Origin: Calonectria ilicicola
Taxonomy: Eukaryota; Ascomycota; Sordariomycetes; Hypocreales; Nectriaceae
Reading direction: 5' to 3'
Assembly: GCA_020809705.1 (NCBI GenBank)
Contig: CP085826.1
Coordinates: forward strand, 2,604,001-2,668,000
DNA: 64,000 bases
The notes below the pieces were generated by a model, which ran no database searches, was not told the origin of the DNA, and saw only the letters and a list, made by a program, of their open reading frames with translations. The stretch's first letter is position 1; each line of letters begins with the position of its first letter. This document shows positions 12,138 through 24,560 of this stretch, one piece after another. The position numbers and the translations under genes were made by a program.

Positions 12138-14760
12138 TGTGAACGGTTTGGTGTTTTTTGGTGGGTTGGTGAATGAAAAGAATGCCCGCTAAAAGAGTGA
12201 AGCGGTAAGTTGGATGTGAACGAAGCGAGTTGAAAGCAGAGTTGACGGGCTTTCGTGCTCTCGACCTTGACTGGATCGTAAGGAAGAAGGAAGGGGAGGA
12301 GAAAAGAGGCGATCAACTCAACGGCCGGGGCGAGGTTATTATTGCTCTCTGCCCAGCGGCCAGATCGAGGGGCATGGTTGCGAACCTTGACTTGGACCAG
12401 CAACCAGCGGTCTCTCTCCAAGAAGCGGCCGGGCAGTGATAGGCGGGTGCAGACATGGGCTGGCGGGTGTGGCGAGGCGCGCGAGCGAGTGAGTCCCGGG
12501 GCACGAAAGCGACAGGGGGCGTTTCCTTCCAAAAGGGTGCAGCCCAGAGCCCATCCAGAGCCCACCGTGGCCACCGTTGTCCGCCATAGCCTATCAGTCT
12601 TGGTGCTGGATAGGAGAAGTGTGGAGCTATGGAAGGGTGCAATTTCAATCACATCGGCCGCCCAAGGCTGCGTGGTGGACAGACGGGCTCGGCGCCGCCA
12701 AATCTGCACTTGCGCGCTCCCAAATAGGCAATCAAAGGGGGGCGGCACGGGGGATGGCCAAGGTTACCGTCCGGGGTACCCAGGCCGCAGGATGAACCGT
12801 CTTTTCCATCCGCAAATGAAGAGCCAGGGCGTCGTGATCCCCGAAAGCGACATTAATTCAACGACCCATCTTGCCAACTTCTTGGCTGGTTGCGACTGGA
12901 TATAAGCTCTCGCAGCGTTGGCCGTGGCTAGCCAGCCCACTTGTCAAGCGCACGGGAGATGAGTATGGCCTTTTGCTGGCCACTTGCTGGCCTCTGCTTG
13001 GCCGTTTGCTCTTGATGTAGACGTTGATTCAGCCTAGGCGTTGCTAGCTTGGCTGCAAGGCTGTTGTTGGTTATTAGCTGTGTGTGTGCGTGTGTGGCTA
13101 CTTGGCTGCTCAACTGCCTCTGGTTCGCCAGTCCTCTTCGCGACCTGGGAACAAAAAACATGTCTGGTGAGCCGGCCGGCTCATCGGGCGAGGGGTTGCG
13201 AGATTGTTCCTGCATCTGCCATGCCCCAATCTGTCTAGCGCCAGCGTCTAGCGCATGCAGAACGGTGGAGGGTGCCCTGTGCGGCCCTCGTGTTGGCTAT
13301 TAGCGTCTCTAGGCCCCCCTTTCAGGCACCTTGCATGGGCCTTGTTCTGGCTTGCCACTCTTCTTTGTTTGGAGCCGGCTGATCACCAAAGTGCACAGGG
13401 CCTTCTTTAGCACCTGCCATGGACGCAGAATCCTCTATGCGAGCCTGTTGTTGTTTGTGGGGATCCAGGCCGGGGCGTGGTTCGACAGCTGGCGGATGTG
13501 GACGTGGGACATTGGACGTGGGACACCCAGCTGGCCGAAGCTCACTCACTCTTCTTTCAATTACGCTTCTCGGTACAAGCCCTCGGAGAATCCACATTCC
13601 GTCATAGGGCTTCAACGGTCACTCTTGCGACATCTCGCCTCTCTCGTCACGTCTCGTCACGTCTCGCCCGCAGCCGCTGTGGCTGCATCGACCTCGATTC
13701 GCGGGGCCGCGTGTCACCACCCTAAACGCTCATCAATGACTCTGATCACCGCCCTTCTTAACCTCCGAATAGATCCCTTTTCGATCTTGCCGGAGCATCC
13801 AATAGAGTTCGCGCATGCAATCACCCCGGCTGCCATTGTCTTGGCTGATCAATGGGACTCGGCCATGACCGCCATTTCGAGGCGGGAAACCGTAATGTCG
13901 ATCAATTGGGAAGCCTCGTTTTCTCTTCCTCAATCAAACTTCTCCAAGCCCCCACCCTTGGCTCTTCTGGGGCCGGAGAGTTGTTGTTCATTTCCTTTCG
14001 GCACTGCACGCCGTTCACCCCAGCCCCCCTTTTCTGCTGTAAACATCAGTCTGCCCGTCGCTAAAGAAATCGTCCGGGACATTCCACCCACAAGGCTCAT
14101 CCACTGGCAGACTCGATTGATTGACCCTTGTTACCCGCGGCAATCCTGGAGAATCCCATCATTCAGGCAATACGAAGGTCATGCTTATCCCAATCAACCC
14201 GACTACTAATTATGGTAGCACGTGTACGTAACTAGGTCGCATCCATTATGCTTTGCCGCAAGAGCGCAAATTCCTTCATTGGTTTGAAAAATAAACAAGG
14301 TTGCTGAAACAAGGTTGTGATACTTTGAAACGTTCATGTTTGAAACAACTGAAACAAGAATAAACTCGCCCGTTCGTACCGAGAACAGTGGCACCTTCCT
14401 TCCATGCGCCAGTATCCACAGGAAACCGCTCGCTTCCTCTCGCACAGCAACATTGTGGTACAGACACGGATAATCCGGACAATATATAAATCCCGGCAGC
14501 ATTATGCCTATATTTGCAATCAATTATCATCTTGGCGAGGTTATTTTTTTCTTTTTTTGGTGTGTTCCTGGATGATTGCGCCGTAGACCACTACTTCATC
14601 AAAGTGTATAGCAAGTCCCCCAGTGGCGCATTCACTTGCCACATTCTAGTCATGTGACAACGTGAGAGGGCTGTGGCGTTAACGCGCTGTGGCTAAAATT
14701 TTCTACTTCCAGCAATAGAGGGAAAAAATCAGGTGAATGCATCTATAGCAGTATATCAAC
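12138..14760. other. Divergent intergenic region, btgE and cyt-4 promoters
   Basis: This 2.6-kb stretch separates two divergently transcribed genes and must contain both promoters. The btgE leader (about 12138-12300 on the minus strand) is C/A-rich. Near cyt-4 the sequence TCATGTGAC (about 14650) and two MluI-like GCG/ACGCG words (14680-14690) precede the start. One uninterrupted 292-codon frame crosses the middle and is listed separately with low confidence. No RNA gene was seen. Confidence 0.5.
13331..14209 (+). CDS. Doubtful 292-codon open frame, no recognisable domain
   Basis: An uninterrupted frame of 292 codons in the btgE/cyt-4 intergenic region. Its composition (scattered Ser, Pro, Arg, His and Trp, no hydrophobic core pattern) does not resemble a conserved protein. 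It lies where two promoters are expected and shows no intron. Its first 30 residues are moderately hydrophobic but do not form a clean signal peptide. I do not recognise it and think it is more likely a chance frame in GC-rich DNA than a gene. It is listed only because of its length. Confidence 0.12.
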   Translation: MHGPCSGLPLFFVWSRLITKVHRAFFSTCHGRRILYASLLLFVGIQAGAWFDSWRMWTWDIGRGTPSWPKLTHSSFNYASRYKPSENPHSVIGLQRSLLRHLASLVTSRHVSPAAAVAASTSIRGAACHHPKRSSMTLITALLNLRIDPFSILPEHPIEFAHAITPAAIVLADQWDSAMTAISRRETVMSINWEASFSLPQSNFSKPPPLALLGPESCCSFPFGTARRSPQPPFSAVNISLPVAKEIVRDIPPTRLIHWQTRLIDPCYPRQSWRIPSFRQYEGHAYPNQPDY

Positions 14761-17700
14761 ATGTTGCGCACATCGCAGCGCCAGTTCATCTGCTGGAGAT
14801 GTCTATCACAAACCCAAAATGGCCTTCAATTTTCTAAACGTGCCCTGCCTCGCCAATTGAATCATGTTCAAAGAGTAAGTTGTGAACAGGCCTCACATCG
14901 TGATGTAAATTCCAATACTCACCCTGATCTAGAAATCCATGGCTACACAAACCGATTCGTCGGAGAAAAAGTCTGGTCTGAGTGGTACAAGGAATATTCC
15001 CATCACATCTCCAAAAGCACCCTCTGCTCTTGATTGGAGACCGATTCGAGAGAAGCTCCTTGATTGGGTTCCTGAAGGTGAAGCACAGCGTATTCAACAG
15101 CTCAAACCTGACAATACCTTTTATGGAAATGTCACCAACAGCAACACTCGGCCGCAGTCTACCGGTTCTTCCGAGCTCGACTACTTCAGGTCGGCCCCAG
15201 AGGGCATGACAGAAGGTGGTGCTACTAGTACCGGTCGCGATGATGCCGAACTTGCCATTGTCGGTTCCAACCCCCGAAATCCCGGTGACCTCGTTGAAAT
15301 GAAGCAACCTGGCTCCCGTACACCGGTATTCGGCATCTATCTCGGCTACTTTGGGAACCGCTACCACTTTTACACAAGTAATGGGAGGTGGGCAATCAGC
15401 TTGGGTTTCTCTGCGCTCTTCACCGTATCAAAATTTGCCAGCGACGCTGAAATCCAGCCCTTGCTAGCAATGCTTCCAAAGGACGCCTCCCCAGACGAGT
15501 ATCAAGAGCTGCGAGAGCAAGACAAAGGACCCTCACGAGAGGCGGGCGCGGATTTGATTCGGAAAATGAACCAGTTTACAGCCGCAGCCGATCAACACTA
15601 CCAAACCAGCCTCACCAATCTGGATAGAGCCAGGTCTCTTGTATCTGATGGGAAACGGGCCAAATATCTCAGTCTGTTCGAGATTGCCGATATTCTCTTG
15701 CCCAAATCTGCTAAGCGGGGAAAGAGATTCCCACCCTCTGCCCTCTATGCTGTTCACACTGCTCTCTACCGAAACGATTTCATTTTTAGGCCGCTGAGTC
15801 CAACTTCGGACGCTCATCGAAGAGAGCACATATTTGAAATATTCCCGTACCACGACACGTTAATGATTAATCGTGTCTCCACATTGGTTCGAGATTATAC
15901 TGTGACCAGAGGCAACAACTTGAGGGCTCCATCCCAAGATGAGCTTGGGGAGACAGCTCTTGGAAGATTCATTCTAAAGGCTAGAGAAGTCGTGAAAGCT
16001 AACCGCCAAAAGCGATCATGGACACCACATGGTATTCTAGCTCCTTCGGATGGTGTTGTTATTCAGACGGTAGAGTTGACTAGGTCACACATGGACATTG
16101 TGCGATATCTCGAATGGTGGGCAAGTTACGGCCTCTTTGAAGATGCTTCTCGCTTCCATTCCTACGGATCTATCATACTCCGAGCTTTGGATTTGTACGA
16201 GGAAGCATCCTTAGACCAAAGCACGGCATGGACTTTCCTCCAAGAAGTAGGTATGATCCCACCGTGGGAGGTCCCGTCTCGATATAAAGTTCGATTTCCG
16301 GGAGTCAAGATCCAGAGCGGCGGAGGCTTGATTCGTGAGACTCCGGGCACATTCGAACTCGAGGAATCAAAACGACCCGACATTGCTGCCGGGTCAAGGA
16401 AAGAATTGAAGGGTATTAACGTCCTATGCATTGATGCACCCTCAACAATGCTCATCGATGACGGAATTTCCCTCGAAAGGACTGAAAATCCCAACGAGTT
16501 TTGGATTCATGTGCATACTGCTGATCCAGCATCGGGAATGGTGCCAGATTCCAAATTGTGCAAATTCATGGAGTTGGTACCCCAGAACATCTACCTCCCA
16601 GGTCACTTTCAAGCCATGTTGCCTTCTGAAATTGGAGTAGAAAACTCCAACGACTACAAATCTGACGGTCTTGTCAAGGCCTATTCCCTAGACGTGGGTC
16701 GGCCGACGCTTACTTTCAGTGCAAAAGTAAACGAATCTGGCGATCTTTTGGATTACAAGATCGAACCTGGTGTCATAGACAAGGTCACATACCTCGACCC
16801 AACAGATGTTGCTCAGTTTTGCCAGGAGCCTGCACCACCTCCTGGTTCCCAAGATAGCCTCACTGCTGGGAAAATCCCCGAGAAAGCTGCACAACCGCCC
16901 AATCGACCAATGATGGCGGCCAATGACATGGATGGCGAGACTAAGAATGATCTATTGACATTGTACCGCCTTGGTGAGTCTATCAAGCGGAAGCGCTTAG
17001 AGAAAGGAGCATGGCCCTACTTTAGCCCTCGACCATCGGTTACGGTTACTTTCGACAGCCCCCCTGTGGTGGAATCGTTGCCAAAGGGAAGAAGAGTCTT
17101 GCCTCCTGATCCGCACATCCACGTCCAATATGAACCCTCTAATGGTGCATCGGTTGTTGCCAACACCATGGTTCTCGCAGGCGAGATAGCAGCACGATGG
17201 TGCTCGGATCGGGGCATTCCTGTCCCATACCGCAAGGATGCGAACTCCGGATCAAACACTACGGCTACCTACGAGTACGCAACCAAGGAACTGTACCCTC
17301 TCATCATGAAGGGGATCCAGCCAACCGTAGCTCAACGACAGGAACTAACGCGGCTCACCGGTGGCATTGAACTTTCGTCAACCCCTGGCCCGTATTTCAT
17401 GCTTGGCTTAGACATGTACGCAAAAGCGACGTCACCTCTGCGACGGTTCTCAGATCTAATTCTCCATTGGCAAGTGCACGCAGCACTGGCACATGAGCGG
17501 GAGGTGAACCGACGCCTCGATGGCACTGTGGATGACTTGGCCAAGATTCTTCCATTCACATCAGAGAGCTTTGATAACACGCTGTCACTTTTGCACTTGC
17601 GGGAGAAGATGGCCGGGGTTTTGTCACGAGGCACCAAGGACTGGATATTAATGGCTCTTGTACGCGCCTGGAAGTTTGATAGGACGGCACCTCGCTCAAT

Positions 17701-17911
17701 GATCTTCACGGTCGACTCGCAATGGCGTCAGGGGCTGATGGGCAGGATCAGCTTGTTCAACCTGGATGCCATCCTGGACATTGACGGCCTCGATGGGCAG
17801 GTGCTCTTGAAGGACGTCAAGATTGATGACCAGTTCGAGGTTGAGCTTGCCGACGTCAACGTCCACTCACAGACTATACTGGTCAAAGCCACAAAGTACC
17901 TAAAAAAGTGA
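14761..17911 (+). CDS. cyt-4: Mitochondrial RNase II-family exoribonuclease, CYT-4/Dss1 type
   Basis: Exons 14761-14874 and 14933-17911 (58-bp intron, GTAAGT donor, CTAG acceptor, phase 0) give about 1030 aa. The first exon supplies an Arg-rich N-terminus (MLRTSQRQFICWRCL...) typical of a mitochondrial presequence. An ATG at 14939 would give a protein lacking it, so the spliced start is preferred. The RNB domain occupies roughly residues 520-900: the active-site segment CIDAPSTMLIDDGIS carries Asp539, Asp547 and Asp548, and ATSPLRR at 870-876 is the conserved RNA-contact motif. Relatives (Neurospora CYT-4, yeast Dss1) degrade and process mitochondrial RNA 3' to 5'; Dss1 works with the Suv3 helicase. 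The usual acidic residue two positions before the DD pair is Leu here. Confidence 0.93.
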
Positions 17912-20469
17912 TGAGGAGACGGTGCCGTGTTAGTGAGCGGCTGTGACGACATCTGCCCTCACCGTCCCTGGGGCGAAGCCAGTCAGCGGGTTCACGAGAC
18001 TACATCACCTTGGGCGCACAACGGGGGCGTCCTGGTGTGTGTCGTTGGGTTCTGTCTCCCTCTCCCGCTTTGCCAAGCATGTCACAACGCTTGCCTCAGC
18101 CTAGTACATACTGTGTACTGTGTATATTATATGTCCCAAGACCGGGCGTGGAGTCGAGTCTCCCCGCATTCAACGCTTGCGGACAACAAAAAAAGAATTC
18201 ACCCCTCCCCCTGCATTGGTTACGGTGCCCATTGGCTGCGTTACTGAGCGCATTGGCCATGACGTGGTGTCTGTCCTTTTATCCTTTGGTTTCCCCTGCA
18301 GCATGATTTCCAGGGGAGCCGAAGGCTGACATACTGGCCGCCTTCCGAGTGGCCGCGGGTGTGGAAAAGCCCAGCTTTAATTACGTATATCTGTACACTA
18401 CACACTGCAATGGCAGTCCGCCGGCCGGTTACGAATGGACCGACCGGATCAATTGATTAATAGACAAAACCCGTTTCCACTTTGGCGCCCAGACTCACTC
18501 CGCCCCCGTCTCGGTCTCGGGACTTTCCCCGCGAAATACCAGTGAACGTACGACATCGAAGCTGTTTCGACGTCATCTGTCGATGGCTGACTGCCCTTGT
18601 CCCCTGCAGCGCCTCAGGGGATTGATTCTCCCCGCGTGGCTACCCCCCAAAAAAAAATTTTCATCAAGTCATCAGTCATTCATTCCGTACTTGCAATTAC
18701 CCTCACACTCCACTCGTCCCTGTCCCGTCAATCAATCACAGTCAAATCAACAGTAGCAAAATTGCCGTGTCAAATCAAAAACCCGCCTCACATTGCTTCT
18801 GCCTTGTCCCAGCCAGAGACAACCCCCCCCCTCCCCCCCTGTCCTCCCCGCCTTAGAGGCTGCACGTGGTCCCCAGTTTCCCAAAACACACCTTGTTTCT
18901 GGGCATTTTGATTGTTCGCCCCGGATGGTCACGCGGGGAGCCCATGTCACACCCACGGGCCCTTTTTTCACCACTGTCTTTTTTTTTTTTTCCTTGTTGC
19001 TTGTCCCTGCTTGTGTGTCCTCTCTCTCGCTGGCTGGCTGGCTTCAGCCATTCATCCATCCCCAACACTTTTTTTTTCCTCACCTGCGTCGCCGCCGCCG
19101 ATCCACGTGGAACGCTTATTCGGCCGCGCACCCCGAAAGCGGGAATTTCTACTGTTCCTCGTGTCCCTTTTGGCATGGGCGGGTGGCGAAAGAAGAAGCA
19201 ATAGGCAGTTGAAAGATGTGCGCTGTAATGGCCCTGGGCCAGCAAATCAAACCGTGTAAAGCCTTGCAATACAATAATCACCCACTCACCCGACGGGTGA
19301 GGCCGAGGTCCCTCGAGACTCTATTATGTGTATGTATTCATACACGGCGCTACGGAATCTGACCGACTCTTGTTTTGCTGGCCTGGTCTGTGACACAGTA
19401 AAATATGGGGAAGACACAGTGGGGGCCCGTCACGAGGCTTGAAGAATGTGCTGTTGGTTATGCATCTTTCCATTGACTGTCATTGTATCTTTTCTTTTGA
19501 TTTGACCTTTTTCGTTTTGTCGATTTCCAACGCCGTGCGCGTGTTTTTGCCTTTGCTTCGCCTCGCCATGTCGCATCCCTATGTACAATCAGAAACACTA
19601 AAACGCACTAGAAATCTGCCCGTATTTGCCCAAAGTTCCCTTTGCCTTGCCCTGTACCGTTTCCTTTCCTAAGTTTCCCTTTGCCTAAGCACCCGGAGCC
19701 TTCCCCCCAATTCGTAGATGTTTCGCTCTCCCCCACTCTTCTGGGATATCATGAAGAAGCTGCCAGAAACAAGTTGCAGAAAAAAAGAAAAAAGTGACTT
19801 GCAAAAAAAAGATAAGAAAAAAAAAAGTAAACGCCGAACAAGTCCCACATCCGTCCGTACCCATTCCTTCACGGCCCCATTTGTTGTTGAGGTCCGCTAG
19901 GGGCGGTCACAAGGTCGCTGCGCTGTATTTTCGAACCGCTTTCCACACGCCATTTGGTAATCGACGTGGTGCCCCAACACCGGTACCGGCATTGGCTTCA
20001 GCGTCCGCTTCTCCGACCGTTGTCAAATCGTCCCTCGTACTCGTACACAGCCCACCCTACCAGGTACTTGCTTTTCTGTAATCCGGTCGTCCCCTCTTTC
20101 TGATTGTGACCTCTGAAAAGGTCCGTGTATGAGATAATAGTTGGAATTCAATGTCGCTTTCCAAAGTGTCGTCACATCAGGTCATCTGAGACCTGTGGCT
20201 CGTACCCAGAGTGTTCCCCTCTCGGAGGGAAACATGAGATCCTGACAAATAACATATGCTGGAGAAATGCCGACAGCCATATCATGCCCATGTCTGTATT
20301 AGGTAGTATGTTTGTTTTCCTTCCCACTGAAGTTGAAAATGAGAAGCTGCTCGTTTCGAGCCAGCTCTCGCATATTGAGCCGATTGGTTGCTAGAGAACC
20401 CCGGCAGAAGCGACGCCATTAGTTATTAGACTCGCTGTCACCAATCACTTTCGTGGGGCGAGCAATTGA
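17912..20469. other. Intergenic region between convergent cyt-4 and the Reg1-like gene
   Basis: No coding sequence is supported in this 2.6 kb. It contains pyrimidine-rich stretches, C and T homopolymer runs (18825-18838, 18980-18992, 19070-19078) and several purine-rich A runs at 19780-19830. All frames are short and of biased composition. The ends should contain the two 3' UTRs. I see no RNA gene or mobile element. Confidence 0.5.
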
Positions 20470-22271
20470 TCACTTCCTCCAACCCACGTTCCAGATGACG
20501 TGTGCAATGTCACGAGCCGTGTTCACCGTGTCAATGACTCGACCAAAGATGCCCTCGCCATTGTTCGGGTCACCCTCTTCATATGGCATAAGCATCCCAG
20601 AAGATGTTCGGCGCATCCCACCGGGTGCATCGCCCAGGCTGCTAGTGGAAACAGATCGGCGTAGCCCGCCACTGGAGCTGTCCGCAGGAGGCGTTGACCA
20701 GCCACCCGAACCAGGGCTTAGGAGTGCATCTTCCAGGCTGTCCTCTTCGTCATCGTCGTCGCCAAAAAAGAACTTTCCAGATGACTTTGATGGTCGGAGC
20801 GTCTCTTGCGAGGAAGAAGGGGACATGAGGGGGCTTCGTGAGTGCTTCATGGCCGTCTCTTTGGGTTCAGGCGTATCCTCTCTGTACTTGAGAGTCGTTG
20901 AGGGAAGCATGGCAATTGTCTTGCCTTCTGTAGATTTGGACTTAGAAACTCGCTTCTTAAGAATGGGTCGCTTCTTAGTTCTGACACGCTTCATCATGAC
21001 ACCGTCATCTGAATCGCTGCTGTCGCCATAGCGGTCTGTGTCAATGTCCATCTCATCTTCTTCATCACATTTGACATCAACAGCAATGCACTGCTCGACT
21101 TGCTCGTTGAAGTGAATGTGCTTTCGCTCAGTGTTCGGTGATGTGATTCCGGAAGACTCTGTAGAAGGCGCTAGGCTGCTGCTTTCTCCACTCATTCTCC
21201 TTGAGGAGAAAGGATAAGCGAAATAGTCGACGGTTCCACGCCTATTATTGGGCCGCAGGATGCCTCGGGTTTCTTGGGCTTGAACAGCCGCTGTGGCCTG
21301 TTTTAATAGGGAAGCATTCGACAATGACCTCTGTAGCATAACCTCAGACATGCTCCTCTTCTTGAGGATAGGTTTCTTGTTGAGGTTGATCAGTGAGTCA
21401 GTCTTGGACAGAGAGACGCTGGAGGGTTCTGTTTGGGTGTCGTGCAGGGGCCTGACGCCCGACTGCAGAGGGCCGTACAACCAGGTAACATCGCAATCCT
21501 TGAGCCTGTGAAATGTTAGATGCAAGTTGAGGAAGAAGACAGAGGGCATATCGCATTGTACCAATTGAGGGTTTCAGGCGAAACGGTCCTAAGATTGTTC
21601 TTGGCCTTCATCCATGTCCTCCAGGAAGCGTTTTCCAGTCGCGCGCTGTTGGCAAACTCGCCGCGCCGGGTCACGATATATCTCCATGAAGACCAAATAT
21701 CCTCCTCTTTCCAGTCGTGTGATAGATAGTCGACCTGGCGCGACGGCCGGCTGGAAACAGCAGTGTCGTCTTCGGCATGCTCGGTAACATCTGGAGTGCC
21801 TGGTCTCGAGGTGTTATTGGAGCCCTCGTCCGAGGTGTCGTGGTCAGCAGGGGACACTGTGTAAGAGTCGCCGGTCTTTGGGCTCGGGGGAGGCTCCAAA
21901 TTGTCGTCTGGGTGGATTTCAGGGTGAATGTACAGTTTCTCCTGTGCAAAGGTCGGAAACATGAAGTGATCTTCGGGGGAGTCGGCCAGAACAAGAGGGT
22001 CGTCGTAGTCGGAAGCAATCGAGAGATTGGTGGATGGGGTGGATGCGCAAGAGAGATCTGTGGATTCGCCGTGAATGGTGCGAGGTGAGGAAGGTGCGGA
22101 AGAGGCAGCAGATCCGGGGTAGATCTTGGACGAGGTCTTGTATGCGTCGCCGAGGCGAGAGGTGGAGGAGAATGCAGGAGATGCGCCGACAAAGTTGGCC
22201 GAGGAGTGAGAGCGCCTCAAGGAAGAAGCAGCGAAGTAACCACTATCGTCAGAAGGAAGAACGACGGCCAT
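20470..22271 (-). CDS. Reg1/Hex2-like PP1 regulatory subunit (GATA_AreA/DUF1752 region)
   Basis: Exons 22271-21562 and 21505-20470 (56-bp intron, CTAAC branch) encode about 581 aa. The conserved block spans the splice junction: DYLSHDWKEEDIWSSWRYI, then ENASWRTWMKAKNNL and LNWLKDCDVTWLYGPL, the signature of yeast Reg1 relatives (Pfam DUF1752, also called GATA_AreA). A second conserved element, KHIHFNEQVEQCIAVD at about residue 365, contains an RVxF-like docking site for the type-1 phosphatase catalytic subunit. The rest is disordered, Ser/Pro-rich and acidic, with several KKRP-type basic patches. In yeast Reg1 directs Glc7 to Snf1 and so maintains glucose repression; a similar role is inferred here. 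The ATG at 22271 is the first in the frame. Confidence 0.88.
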
Positions 22272-24540
22272 GATGAACAATGGGGTCCGCACACGGGACC
22301 AAGACGCCGCAGCACCCAGAGAAGAAAAATAGAGACTAGAGACTCATGGGTAGAGTTGAGGTGAGGTGTAGTTGGTTTATGAAGTATAGGATGGATGGAA
22401 GTTGAGACAGGATTGGGGAATCTGGGCGTGGGGAGGTAGAAGAATGGTTTGCTGAGGGGTGGGGGGCAGGTTATAGGGAGTGTCGGGCCTGACAGGACAG
22501 CGGACAGGGCAGGTGGTTAGAATCAGTTTGGGACTAGCAGGCTCCGCTGCTGGCCGTGGCGTTGGTACTCGGCACTGGTACTGCACTGTATGGAGTACCG
22601 GGTACGTACCGCGACCACCTCCGAACGCGATGGGTGGGCGACCAAATGACTGGTGGCCCGGGGTGCCTTTTGCGCCAGGCTCGAGGGCGTGGTGGTGTAG
22701 GAACCGATTGTGCCCCAGGGCGGTGACGAATTTCGTGGGGGAATCAAGAGAGACAAGCAGGCACACCGAAGACGGACCGGGGGTGGGTATGTGAGTGTGA
22801 GTGTGAGTGCGCCCGCTCTTGGCTCGCGAATTGTGATGAAATGGCGTGCTGCCGTCTTTAATTGTACTTGTTGTTGATCTCGATGAGAAACCAAGAGGGA
22901 GGAGAGGAAGCGGCAGGGAGGGAGGAATACATAAGAAGATAAGGACGGGGGGGGAAGCAGGAAGCTTGGGCATGGGAAAGGCCAGACCACAGATAAAGGG
23001 ATCCGAGAACAAGGTACCTGAGGAGGAGTACAGAAGGAGAGAGTATGGGATCCCATTCATACGCTACACGGGGGGTGAGTTCTGGGATAAAGATGGGGAT
23101 GCATTGCAATGGATGGGCACGCACAGTTGTCGAGCGAGCAGGGGGACGTGAGGGGACGAAGTTAATACAACTGCGAGACCGAACATGGCCTAGGACACGA
23201 TACCCAAACACTGCAACGTACAAGCATCAGTGTACACCATCCAGGCGGGAATGGTGGAAGGGGACCAGAAGCGCCGGTACCCACGGGTGAAGACGGATCT
23301 GCGCTTGACGCTGGCGGCGGACGAGATGGACCGGCAGGACGGTGCAGAAGCTGCAGCGCAGAGTCAGGGCAAGGTATTCTGTCGTCTCCATCGTCTCCAG
23401 TTTCTGCGCCCCGGGCCCAGCATCAATCACTCACTCACGCACATCCGCACACGCACTCGCACACGCACACGCCCTGGGCCGCAACGAGGGGCCGGGCCTG
23501 GATTGGATCGCTGAGGCTGACTTGATGGGATGGGCCATACGAGGAGGGTCCAAACGTGCCGGGGTTTTGGCGAGCCAGGGCCCCAGGCCTGTTGTAGGTC
23601 TCTCTTCTCCACCAGCCGGTCGGGTTTGATGGTCAAGAGGAGAGGGGTGGCCCAGTCCAGGGAGGGGAGTGCGCCGTACAGACTACCGGAGTGCCGGACG
23701 AGAGAGTGTGGTGTCGCACAGAGCTAGCTGAATTCTGTCTTTGTCTTGGTCTTTGTCCTTTGCCTGTCTGTATCACGATCAAGTACGACCTTGATACACA
23801 AGAGGGAAAACACACGAATGAGGGGAAGCTCGGTGCTTCTCCTGGACTCAATTTCTGCGACAAACTTTGTTGCCCATATCGAGTTCCCCCCCTCCCCCTT
23901 CGTACCGCTCTCATTGAGATGTCATACATTTGCAGGGCACAGACAAGCCAAAGTGGCCTTCCAGGTAAAGTAAAGAACAGACTCTACAGGTGTGGGTGGT
24001 GGACTTGGAGCTTCAGAGGGAGGGGGGCGTGCGAGTGCTGGTAGCGTCCGGGCAAGTCGATGGTGGTTGGGACGTGGGTGCATGGCGATATCAAGCAACG
24101 ACGAGGGAAAGTCTGTGGGCGAGTCTGTGGGCGTGTGGCTTCCCCGGGTTTGGTCTGGAGCTCTGCCATCCCATATTCATTCAATCATATTCATATCCAT
24201 TCTCGGCACGTCTGTGGTGCAAACAGAAACGAGGGCGAAAGGGGTTTGTGATGCAAGCGTGTGTCGTGACACCGTCGTTAGTGGCCGAGAGCATCGTGTA
24301 AATGATAGAGCTTAGGAAATGAAGGAATCGTCTCCAGTGCCCGGGAGACCTGGCCAATGCCGCGGGCGGTCCATGCTCCAAGCTTTCTCCCTCCATGTCA
24401 GCACCTTTGAACGGTCTCGGCAATCAGCGAGGGGACGCCCAATGTGGAGAGAGATGGGACATTCAGGGAGGATAAACAAAGGCGAGAGGAACGCCATGGT
24501 CGGAAAGAAACAAAGTATGCCATGTCTATCAAGTCAATGA

Positions 24541-24560
24541 CATGCCATGCCATGCCATGC
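24541..24560. repeat. CATGC pentamer, four copies
   Basis: Four perfect head-to-tail copies of CATGC, immediately after a related ATGA word and followed by a GCTGC-type stretch at 24600-24612. It lies in non-coding DNA and has no evident function. Confidence 0.8.

Noticed and set aside
14939..17911. Start of the CYT-4-like protein at the ATG at 14939
   Set aside because: The upstream exon at 14761-14874 joins in phase through good splice sites and provides the mitochondrial presequence expected for this family.
22377..23060. A 227-codon minus-strand frame upstream of the Reg1-like gene
   Set aside because: Pro/Ser/Thr/His-rich chance frame in what should be the promoter and leader; no domain and no link by splicing to the Reg1 start.
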